Part shown: in pieces, positions 50,361 through 58,348 of the stretch
Layout: every line of letters begins with the position of its first letter
Numbering within the stretch: position 1 is the first letter of the stretch
Assembly: GCA_963711675.1 (NCBI GenBank)
Contig: CAVQFB010000001.1
Location: forward strand, 153,525 to 217,524
DNA from: CAVQFB01 sp963711675
Lineage (GTDB): Bacteria > Acidobacteriota > Terriglobia > Terriglobales > Acidobacteriaceae
Length of the DNA: 64,000 nucleotides
Reading direction: 5' to 3'
Translations under genes and position numbers: made by a program
Notes under the pieces: model-generated
Database searches by the model: none
The model's input: only the letters and a program-made list of their open reading frames with translations
Told to the model about the DNA's origin: nothing

Positions 50361-52079
50361 ATGTCTGCGACTGACCCAATCGAAAACGCGGAATTCTTTC
50401 CTTACGTCAATCGCCAGAGATTGGCCGAGGAACGGCGGCGTTTTCCGCGGCAAAAACCTCATATCCCTGCATATTCCAGCTTCAGTGGCGAGTCCTCGAA
50501 TGTCCAGCTGGACCTGAATGCGATCGTAGACATCAGCGAGCGCGGAATCGCGATTCACTCGTCGCCGCCCATCGAGGTCAATCGGGCGGTAAATCTGTGC
50601 CTTGATCTTTCCGAAACTGGGGCCACAGTGCGCGTGGCGGGGCATGTGATCTGGTCCGATCGTACCGGTCGGGCTGGAATTTCGATCCCCGAACTACCGG
50701 ACACGGATTCGCGCCAGATTCGCGAGTGGCTCTTTCTCAATCTGCTGCACGGCAGTGCGAAGCACCTCATCGATTCGGAGGCATCGGCTCCTGTTTTCCA
50801 AACCCCAAAAGCAGCCGACACAGCCCCGTCCGGGGTCCTCGTGGCGAGTACGTATCGCTACACGCCTGGCGCTGATCTCGCCACTTCTGCGGACGGGATC
50901 GAGGGGGTGAAGGCTGACGTCGAGTCCCCGGACACTAACCTGGACAGCGCACTTCAGTTAGTAGCGGCGAGGGCACAAACATTGACCCGATCGACGGGAG
51001 CCGCGATTGCTCTTTCTGAAGGGAAAGAAGACGAGATGGTTTGCCGTGCCAATGCGGGCGCAGACGCTCCGCCGGTTGGCGCTCGTTTGCATGTCGGGTC
51101 GGGCTTCTCCGGTGAGTGTGTCCGAACGGGGCTATTGCTTCGCTGCGATGATGCCGAGACTGACTTGCGGGTCGACCGCGAGACCTGCCGGGCGCTGGGT
51201 ATAAGGTCTATGGCTGCGACGCCGATTCGTTTGGATCAGCAAGTGATCGGGCTACTGGAAGTTTTTTCTCCGCAGCCCTTCGCGTTCAAGGATGAAGATG
51301 CTCAGGCGCTACAAGGCCTCAGTGAGACGATTGCGGATGCGCTAAAACAGGCGGGGCACGCAGTTCCATTCGCTGACGCCTTGGCAAACTCTCAGCAGTC
51401 ATTGCCCTCGGAGAGTTGGGCGGACAGCCTGGATGACGATGACGAAGATGAACTTCCCGGCACGGCGGTAAAGGAACCTGAGGGGAAGAAATCGTCGCGA
51501 TCGCGACTGGCGCTGTGGATCGCGGGAGTCATCTTGCTAGTAGGCGCGCTGGGCTACTGGGGAGCGCCTTGGGTTGGAAACCTGGTTCGAGCTAGAACGA
51601 GCGGTGTTACGGAGAGCCAAAAGCAGGCAACGCAGCCAGCTCCCGCGGAAGTGAAACCGACGTCGACAACAAAGAGTCCGACACCTGCCAACACGCTGGA
51701 AGACTTGCGAACTCTGGCCGACAAGGGCGACCCCAACGCTCAGTTCGCTCTCGGTGCTCGCTTTGCCACCGGAGAACAGGTCAAGCAGGATTATTCAGAG
51801 GCCGTAAACTGGTTTTCAAAGGCAGCCGATCAGGGACACGTTGTGGCTCAGGCCACGCTCGGGGCGTACTACTGGGCCGGGCGCGGCGTACCGCAAGACC
51901 TCAGCCAGGCGTATTTCTGGTCTATTCTGGCGCGGGCGGGTGGGGATGAGGCCAGCAAATACCGGGCGGCGGTCCTGTCGTCCCGGATGACAAGGTCACA
52001 GATCGCTGCGGTCCAGCAGCAAGCCGACAACTGGTTAAAGCTACATCAGGTTGCCAGCAACACCGCGCCAGCCCACTAA
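50361..52079 (+). CDS. PilZ-GAF-TM-Sel1 signalling protein
   Basis: A 572-residue multidomain protein from ATG 50361. PilZ (about 22-130) has both c-di-GMP motifs: RRFPR (RxxxR, 26-30) and DISERG (DxSxxG, 57-62). The GAF domain (about 198-330) has the three shared cysteines (GECVRTG, RCDDAE, CRALGIRS). After an acidic linker, a single TM helix (about 380-402) leads to Sel1-type repeats (about 447-560: DPNAQFALGARFATGEQVKQ). This predicts a cytosolic c-di-GMP and ligand-sensing half and a periplasmic protein-binding half. Follows the GAF gene by 124 nt. Regulated partner unknown. Confidence 0.83.
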   Translation: MSATDPIENAEFFPYVNRQRLAEERRRFPRQKPHIPAYSSFSGESSNVQLDLNAIVDISERGIAIHSSPPIEVNRAVNLCLDLSETGATVRVAGHVIWSDRTGRAGISIPELPDTDSRQIREWLFLNLLHGSAKHLIDSEASAPVFQTPKAADTAPSGVLVASTYRYTPGADLATSADGIEGVKADVESPDTNLDSALQLVAARAQTLTRSTGAAIALSEGKEDEMVCRANAGADAPPVGARLHVGSGFSGECVRTGLLLRCDDAETDLRVDRETCRALGIRSMAATPIRLDQQVIGLLEVFSPQPFAFKDEDAQALQGLSETIADALKQAGHAVPFADALANSQQSLPSESWADSLDDDDEDELPGTAVKEPEGKKSSRSRLALWIAGVILLVGALGYWGAPWVGNLVRARTSGVTESQKQATQPAPAEVKPTSTTKSPTPANTLEDLRTLADKGDPNAQFALGARFATGEQVKQDYSEAVNWFSKAADQGHVVAQATLGAYYWAGRGVPQDLSQAYFWSILARAGGDEASKYRAAVLSSRMTRSQIAAVQQQADNWLKLHQVASNTAPAH

Positions 52080-52142
52080 CTATTGGCGCCAGACCTTGGC
52101 AGCCACCCCGTTCCGCTATTTCCATCCATGACGCAGGGACTC

Positions 52143-52439
52143 TTATGAGATTTCTGCCTTGCGCCAGCTCCGCAAGTTAACGGCATAAATGACGATGCAG
52201 AACAGGTTGGCGGGAATGAAGCCCATCTGTGCCGTCTTGATCCCTATGATGCAAATGATTGCGCTATTGACTGCTGCCAGGATCCAGCCTTCCCAGCACC
52301 TTCGCCCGATCAGAATTGTGGAAACCACCGTAAGCACGCAGGACAGATAGTCGAGCCTCAACACAGCTGAAAAACCTCCCTCTCCAAGCCAGTGTCCTGC
52401 AATGATCGGCACTTTTTCTATCGTTCCGGCGGTCGGCAC
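52143..52439 (-). CDS. Small PnuC-like membrane protein
   Basis: A 98-residue protein with GTG start and three hydrophobic stretches (about 30-45, 52-65, 70-90). The sequence LDYLSCVLTVVSTILIGRR and NSAIICIIGIKTAQMGFIPA resembles single-repeat PnuC-like/YgjV-type small membrane proteins, but the match is from recall. Isolated, divergent from amrS. Function unknown. Confidence 0.5.
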   Translation of the reverse strand: MPTAGTIEKVPIIAGHWLGEGGFSAVLRLDYLSCVLTVVSTILIGRRCWEGWILAAVNSAIICIIGIKTAQMGFIPANLFCIVIYAVNLRSWRKAEIS

Positions 52440-52527
52440 ATCACGTTGGTAATGAGCTGGTCCGATTCGGTCCCAACTTCCAGACTGGAACCTCCCAAGT
52501 CCGGTAAAATTACGTCAGGAGTTCGTC

Positions 52528-53658
52528 ATGCCCGCCCTGCGCGATGTGATCTACGAACAGGTCCGCGAAGGCGATCTCTACGAGAAGCTGGAGAAGAATC
52601 GTGTCCGCTGCTACGCCTGCGGACATTGCTGCCCCATCCCTGAAGGCCAGCCTGGAGTCTGCAAGGTTCGCTACAACGAAGGCGGCACACTCTATGTGCC
52701 TTGGGGATATGTCGGCGGCGTGCAGTGCGATCCCATCGAGAAGAAGCCTTTTTTTCATGCCTATCCTGGAGCCCTTGCCTACAGCTTCGGAATGCTGGGA
52801 TGCGATCTGCACTGCGCCTACTGCCAGAACTGGGTGACGTCTCAGGCGTTGAGGGATCCACGCGCGGTGTCTGCGCCACTGGAGGCTTCGCCCGAGGAGT
52901 TGGTGAAGGACGCGCTACGCCAGGGCGCGAAAGTTCTCGTCAGTACCTACAACGAGCCGCTGATCACTGCAGAATGGGCGGTAGCCGTCTTCAAGGAAGC
53001 TAAGAAGGCCGGGCTGATAACCGGCTTCGTCTCAAACGGTAACGGAACGCCTCAGGTCCTCGAGTATCTGCGGCCATGGATCGATCTGTACAAAGTCGAC
53101 CTGAAGAGCTTTGACGACCGTCACTACCACGAACTCGGCGGCCGCATCGGCCCGATCCTGGAGACGATTCGCTCGTTGCACCAGATGGGCATTTGGCTGG
53201 AGATTGTGACCCTGCTCATCCCCGGCTTCAATGATTCAGACGACGAACTCAGGCGCCTGACGGAATTTTTGGCGGGCATCTCCGTCGACATCCCGTGGCA
53301 TGTCACCGCCTTCCACCAGGACTACAAGATGACCAGCCCGGAGGATACGACGCCCGCTGACCTCCTTCGAGCGGCACAAATCGGAAAGAAAGCAGGACTG
53401 CGGTACATCTATGCGGGAAATCTGCCCGGGCAGGTCGGCGGTCTGGAGGATACGCGCTGTCCCCAGTGCGACGAACTGCTGGTTGAGCGGTACGGATACC
53501 ACATCGAGGAGTACCGCCTCACTCCAGACGGCAGTTGCCTGTCCTGCAAGACTGCCATTCCGGGCCGCTGGTCGTCTCAATTTGACGGCCAGATTGCCTC
53601 TCGTCCTTTCTTGCCGCGGCGAGCCTCACGTTTGGTTACAATCTTCAACCAGCACTAG
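52528..53658 (+). CDS. amrS: AmmeMemoRadiSam-system radical SAM enzyme
   Basis: A 376-residue radical SAM protein. The [4Fe-4S] site is CDLHCAYC (Cys92, 96, 99). N-terminal cysteines (28, 31, 34, 35, 45) and the C-terminal CPQC and CLSC pairs match the AmrS family. VDLKSFDDRHYHELGG and VTLLIPGFNDSDDELR are typical. Its partners AMMECR1 and MEMO are not visible here; the biochemical role of the system is not established. Starts 88 nt after the divergent PnuC-like gene. Confidence 0.9.
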   Translation: MPALRDVIYEQVREGDLYEKLEKNRVRCYACGHCCPIPEGQPGVCKVRYNEGGTLYVPWGYVGGVQCDPIEKKPFFHAYPGALAYSFGMLGCDLHCAYCQNWVTSQALRDPRAVSAPLEASPEELVKDALRQGAKVLVSTYNEPLITAEWAVAVFKEAKKAGLITGFVSNGNGTPQVLEYLRPWIDLYKVDLKSFDDRHYHELGGRIGPILETIRSLHQMGIWLEIVTLLIPGFNDSDDELRRLTEFLAGISVDIPWHVTAFHQDYKMTSPEDTTPADLLRAAQIGKKAGLRYIYAGNLPGQVGGLEDTRCPQCDELLVERYGYHIEEYRLTPDGSCLSCKTAIPGRWSSQFDGQIASRPFLPRRASRLVTIFNQH

Positions 53659-53670
53659 TCCCAAGTCCTG

Positions 53671-54273
53671 ATGCATAGACAACTCTCATTGGTGCTTGTG
53701 TCCCTGTGCCTTGCGGCGGGATGCTCACCTCGCGATTTCCTTACGCGCCGACTGGCCACCGATCTCATAGTCGGCTCGAACGCGTTCAAGACGACGCAAC
53801 AGTACTGGCTTCGTACGGGGATCGTCTCCAACAAGGATTTCACGTCGCCCGAGTACCTCGTATTGCAGCATTCCGGCTGGATTACCGGAAGAATTTCTAA
53901 GTGTCCGGTGGAGATCGCTCCTCCGCCTTGTTGGGACGTCGTGCTGACTCCCCTGGGGGTTGAAACCTTTCGCGACCTGATCAGTGGCGGCGATGCACAG
54001 AAGCAATATTTCAGTATGCCTACGGCCAGACGGGAACTGGTCGGTATAACGGGGGTCAGCAAGGACGGCAGTCGCGCTGATGTCGATTTTGTGTGGAAGT
54101 GGGTGCCGACCAACGAAGTGGGCGCAGCGCTCTACGCAGGCGGGCTGCAGTACCGATCTACGGTCGCTTTCCGGCACTACGACGACGGTTGGCGGATCAT
54201 TGAGAGCGCCTCGGTGAGGACAAACCAAGACCTGGATGAGGCCTTGAAGAACGCCGAACCCGCGCCGGAGTAG
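53671..54273 (+). CDS. Putative lipoprotein of unknown function
   Basis: A 200-residue protein with a lipoprotein signal: a hydrophobic start and LAAGC (14-18), Cys18 being the modified residue, predicting lipid anchoring. The rest, with paired motifs such as GSNAFKTTQQYWLRTG and YRSTVAFRHYDDGWRI, is not recognised. It begins 12 nt after amrS, on the same strand, and may be co-transcribed. Confidence 0.6.
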   Translation: MHRQLSLVLVSLCLAAGCSPRDFLTRRLATDLIVGSNAFKTTQQYWLRTGIVSNKDFTSPEYLVLQHSGWITGRISKCPVEIAPPPCWDVVLTPLGVETFRDLISGGDAQKQYFSMPTARRELVGITGVSKDGSRADVDFVWKWVPTNEVGAALYAGGLQYRSTVAFRHYDDGWRIIESASVRTNQDLDEALKNAEPAPE

Positions 54274-54343
54274 CAGAATTCAATTCCGCTTGAGAATCAC
54301 CCTGCAGCTTCGAAGAGTACCGTAACTGAAATCAGGAGACCGG

Positions 54344-56038
54344 ATGAGGAAGATCAGACTTGGGTGGCTATGTTTCGCAGTTGCAGTTCTTATTCTCAAT
54401 CTTTCCGCACAAGCCGACGACCTTGATGACCTCGCTCGCGACTTCTGGAACTGGCGCGCGGCCGAACAGCCCATATCGAGCGACGACATACCTAGAATTG
54501 AACGCCCTGCAGGCTGGGTCCCCGACTGGTCGCCGGCGGCGGTAGCCCGCTACCGCAAACAACTCACCGAGTTCGAGTCCCACTGGAAGAAGATCGACGC
54601 GTCCCACTGGTCCGTACCGCGGCAGGTCGATTACAGATTGATCGGGTCCGCCATTGCGCGAGTGCGCTGGGAACTGGAGGTCACACGCAACTGGCAACGT
54701 CATCCCATGTTCTACGTGGACCAGAGCCTGGGAGCGTACTTTCATCTGCTTCTGCCGCCTCCGCCGTTTGATGCGACCCGAGCGCAGCAGATCATAGCCA
54801 CTCTGAATTCGATTCCGGCGACAATCGAGGCGCCCAAGCGGAATCTCACCCAGCCCGTGGGGCCGTTTGCCCAGCTCGCGCTCGCGCAACTGCAGGACAT
54901 CCGGCCCAGACTGCAGGCGTCGGTTCGCGAATTGAAACCTGTACTTGGTGCCGAATATTCTCCGGCGCTCGATCTGGTGTCGGAGAAGGCAATCACAGCG
55001 CTGGAGTCCTACCGCGATTGGATCACCCAGCGCCTGCCGTCTATGTCCACCCAAATCGCGGTCGGCCGCGATGCGTACGTCTTCTTCCTGAAGAATGTTG
55101 CCCTCATTCCCTATACTCCTGACGAGCTGTTACAAATGGGCCGCGCAGAGTGGGCGCGCTCGGTCGCGTTCCAGACCTACGAAGAGCAGCACAATCTCGG
55201 CCAGCCGCAGCTGACGATGGCCAAAGATCAAGCCGAAGAAATAGCTCGCGTAGAAAAAGACGAGCTCGCAGTTCGTCGCTACCTGGAAGCGCATGACATC
55301 CTCACCGTTCCCGGCTGGATGCAGCACTACCGTTTTCTCCCGTTGCCAGCATATCTGTCTCCGCTGAGCGGGATCGGAGAAGAAGATGATTTCACCGGGC
55401 CAAGTCGCCTGAAGGAACCAAGCACGCGATATATCCCTCGGCCCAGTCCTGATCTCGGCTACTTTTCTCTTGCGACGGCCAAGGACACGCGTCCCGACCT
55501 GGTTCATGAAGGCGTGCCCGGCCATTATTTTCAGCTCGCGCTGGGCTGGGCTGACTCAGACCCAATTCGGCGTCATTACTATGACTCGGGAGCGAATGAG
55601 GGCCTTGGTTTTTATGCGGAAGAGATGATGCAGGAAGCAGGTCTGTTCGACGACAGTCCACGGACGCGGCAGATCATCGACAACTTCATGCGGCTTCGAG
55701 CACTGCGCGTGGAGGTGGACGTGAAGCTGGCGCTTGGCGATTTCACGATCGAGCAAGCCGCGGAGTATCTGGCCAAGACGGTTCCCATGGATGCGAAGAC
55801 TGCGCACGGTGAGGCGGCTTCGTTCGCTTCGGGACCAGGCCAGGCGATCAGTTATCAGATCGGCAAATTACAGATCATGAGATTTCTTGCCGACGCGCGG
55901 CGCCAGCAAGGTGACGGATTCAAGTTGCGCGCCTTCCACGATTTTCTCTGGCAGAACGGGAACGTACCGATATCTTTACAGCGCTGGGAGTATCTGGGGC
56001 TGCGCGATGACGTCGACGCTTTGGAGAAGTTGCATTGA
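54344..56038 (+). CDS. DUF885 family exported protein (putative zinc peptidase)
   Basis: A 564-residue protein with a signal peptide (about 1-24). The DUF885 core includes VHEGVPGHYFQLALGW (about 387-402), an HExxxxH metal-binding motif, and SGANEGLGFYAEEMMQEAG (about 412-430), whose second Glu probably completes the site. DUF885 proteins are usually predicted zinc-dependent carboxypeptidase-like enzymes. Next to an S9 peptidase, 122 nt downstream, it suggests peptide salvage in the periplasm. Confidence 0.83.
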   Translation: MRKIRLGWLCFAVAVLILNLSAQADDLDDLARDFWNWRAAEQPISSDDIPRIERPAGWVPDWSPAAVARYRKQLTEFESHWKKIDASHWSVPRQVDYRLIGSAIARVRWELEVTRNWQRHPMFYVDQSLGAYFHLLLPPPPFDATRAQQIIATLNSIPATIEAPKRNLTQPVGPFAQLALAQLQDIRPRLQASVRELKPVLGAEYSPALDLVSEKAITALESYRDWITQRLPSMSTQIAVGRDAYVFFLKNVALIPYTPDELLQMGRAEWARSVAFQTYEEQHNLGQPQLTMAKDQAEEIARVEKDELAVRRYLEAHDILTVPGWMQHYRFLPLPAYLSPLSGIGEEDDFTGPSRLKEPSTRYIPRPSPDLGYFSLATAKDTRPDLVHEGVPGHYFQLALGWADSDPIRRHYYDSGANEGLGFYAEEMMQEAGLFDDSPRTRQIIDNFMRLRALRVEVDVKLALGDFTIEQAAEYLAKTVPMDAKTAHGEAASFASGPGQAISYQIGKLQIMRFLADARRQQGDGFKLRAFHDFLWQNGNVPISLQRWEYLGLRDDVDALEKLH

Positions 56039-56160
56039 GGTCGAAATAGAATGCGTAATTGAGTGAACCTGTATCTCGCCATTTGCACGAGCACCTTCCG
56101 AAGCTGTATACCTTGCTGTTCCCAAGACTTTCCCATATGACCCGAAGTACAGATTTCTCC

Positions 56161-58296
56161 ATGACCCTGCAAAAGCTGTGTCCGGTGGCTGTTTTGGCCG
56201 TTTTGTTAGTTGCTGTTTTTCCCGTGTTCGCCCAGAAGCCGCCGATCTCGATCGACGATCATTTCAACTGGGTAGAATTCACTTCGCTAAAGATGTCGCC
56301 CGATGGCACGGCCCTGGTCATCGGCACGGATCGGGCCGACTGGGATCAGCAGATCTTTCGCGAAGATCTGTGGCTCTATCGCGACGACGGCAAGGGCGAC
56401 TCGCTGGTCCAACTGACGCAGTCCGGGCATGACACCATGCCTCGCTGGTCGCCCGACGGCCGCTGGATCGCGTTCCTCTCGGAAAGAAAAACTTCTGCCA
56501 GCAAAGAAGCTTCTTCGGAAGACAGTTCCGACACCAAAGATAGAGACACGGCGCAGCTCTATCTCATCCCGGCGAATGGCGGCGAGGCTTTCAGCGCAAC
56601 TACCGGCGAAGAGGGGGTTCACGCATTTTCGTGGTCCCCGGACTCGCGGATGCTTTATTTCGCCACGCGCCAGCCGTGGATAAAAGAACAGAAGGATAAG
56701 TACAAGGAAGAGTGGAAAGACGTCGTTCAGTATCGCGCTGCCGAGCGCGGCGACACGATCTTCAGTATTGATGTGAGTGATGCGATCAAGCGCCATGCCG
56801 CTGCCGCTATCCCAGAGACTTCCGAGTCCGAGAAAGCATCGGACACGACTCCCGAGTCAAGGCCGCTGGCGCAGAGTCCATGGCGCATTCACCAACTCGA
56901 TGCCGCGCCCGATGGTCACGCGCTGGCGTTTGTCACTCAATCGATCTCCGAGCGCGAGGAGAAAATCGAAGAGTACGAAATCTATACAGTCGCTCTGTCC
57001 GACGCTCCTCACGTCCGCCCACCGCGACAGGTGACGCACAATGAAGCCCTAGAGCAGGACATCGTTTGGGCTGCGGACAGCCGTCACATATTTTTCGAGG
57101 TCGATTACGGCTCGGTGGAAGGGAAGTATCTGGACACGCAGACCCGGCTCTACTGGGTCGACAGTCAAACCAACGAGGTTCAGCGATGGGCCACCGATTT
57201 CGCGGGCCAGATTACTCGCTATGGAGTGGCCGCGAACGGTGGAGTCGTTGCGTCTGGCCGGGTTGGCACCGAAGTCCAGCTGTACACGCAGGCCAGATCG
57301 GGCTCGTCATTCGCGGGACAGGGAGGATGGCCTGGTACTTATGAACTTCTGGCTGTCGCGCGACGCTCGCCGCGCGTGGCGTTTGTTTATTCGTCGCTGG
57401 ATCGGCCTGGCGAGGTTTACATCGCGGAGAGTGTCGACGACCTGAAGCAAGCCCGGCCGGTTACTTCCTTCAACAAGATCTTCGGCGAGCGGGAGCTACC
57501 TAAGGGCAAACCCTACCAGTGGAAAGCAGACGATGGCACCACCGTCGAAGGCATGCTTATGTACCCGCCGGGAAGATTTGAAGCGAAGAATCTTCCCCTG
57601 TTCGTCTACATTCATGGTGGTCCCAACGATGCCGACGGCAATCACTTCGAGTCAGATTGGTATCAGTGGGACCGGCTTGCAGCCACCCATGGCTGGCTCG
57701 TGTTCGAGCCCAATTATCGCGGCTCCAGTGGATATGGTGACAAATTCTTCGCCCAGATGGTGCCTCGAATCGTGTCGCGCCCAGGAAAAGACATTGTCGA
57801 GGGAGTAGATGCGCTGGTGAAGGACGGCATCGCCGATCCCGACCGCGTCGCCATCGGCGGATACAGCTTCGGTGGCTACCTGACCAACTGGCTGATCACC
57901 CAGAGTACGCGATGGAAGGCTGCCGTGACCGGAGCGGGCGCCGTCGAAAACGTTGCTAACTGGGGCAACGACGACACAACTCGCGATGATGCCTACTGCC
58001 TCGGCGGACGGCCATGGGAAGCCCCACAGCGGTACCATGACGAAGCAGCCATCTTCCAGATCGACAAAGTACGCACTCCCACACTCATGGTCACGGGTGC
58101 GGATGACATTCGAGTTCCACCCCTCGAAAGTTATTTGCTGGACCACGCTCTGCACGCGTTGAACGTCCCCAGCAGTCTGCTGATCTTCCCCGGGGAAGGC
58201 CACAATCTCGACAAGAACCCGTGGCATGGCAAGATCAAAGTGAGGGAAGAATTGAAGTGGCTACAGAAATACGGTGGGGTCGGAACCGTGCCTTAG
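56161..58296 (+). CDS. S9-family prolyl oligopeptidase-like peptidase
   Basis: A 711-residue protein from ATG 56161, which opens with a clean signal peptide (about 1-21, ending PVFAQ). In-frame ATG 56137 and an upstream TTG-like start at 56059 would add residues before the signal. The N-terminal propeller has WSPDGRWIAFLSERK-type WD/PD40 repeats, and the C-terminal alpha/beta hydrolase has GGYSFGGYL with the nucleophile near Ser569, GADDIRVP with the Asp and EGHNLDKN with the His. It should cleave peptides in the periplasm. Strong family call. Confidence 0.9.
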   Translation: MTLQKLCPVAVLAVLLVAVFPVFAQKPPISIDDHFNWVEFTSLKMSPDGTALVIGTDRADWDQQIFREDLWLYRDDGKGDSLVQLTQSGHDTMPRWSPDGRWIAFLSERKTSASKEASSEDSSDTKDRDTAQLYLIPANGGEAFSATTGEEGVHAFSWSPDSRMLYFATRQPWIKEQKDKYKEEWKDVVQYRAAERGDTIFSIDVSDAIKRHAAAAIPETSESEKASDTTPESRPLAQSPWRIHQLDAAPDGHALAFVTQSISEREEKIEEYEIYTVALSDAPHVRPPRQVTHNEALEQDIVWAADSRHIFFEVDYGSVEGKYLDTQTRLYWVDSQTNEVQRWATDFAGQITRYGVAANGGVVASGRVGTEVQLYTQARSGSSFAGQGGWPGTYELLAVARRSPRVAFVYSSLDRPGEVYIAESVDDLKQARPVTSFNKIFGERELPKGKPYQWKADDGTTVEGMLMYPPGRFEAKNLPLFVYIHGGPNDADGNHFESDWYQWDRLAATHGWLVFEPNYRGSSGYGDKFFAQMVPRIVSRPGKDIVEGVDALVKDGIADPDRVAIGGYSFGGYLTNWLITQSTRWKAAVTGAGAVENVANWGNDDTTRDDAYCLGGRPWEAPQRYHDEAAIFQIDKVRTPTLMVTGADDIRVPPLESYLLDHALHALNVPSSLLIFPGEGHNLDKNPWHGKIKVREELKWLQKYGGVGTVP

Positions 58297-58348
58297 AACT
58301 GACAGGAGAGGACCGTCCGGCGCTGGCGTAGTGAAATTCCCGGACCTG

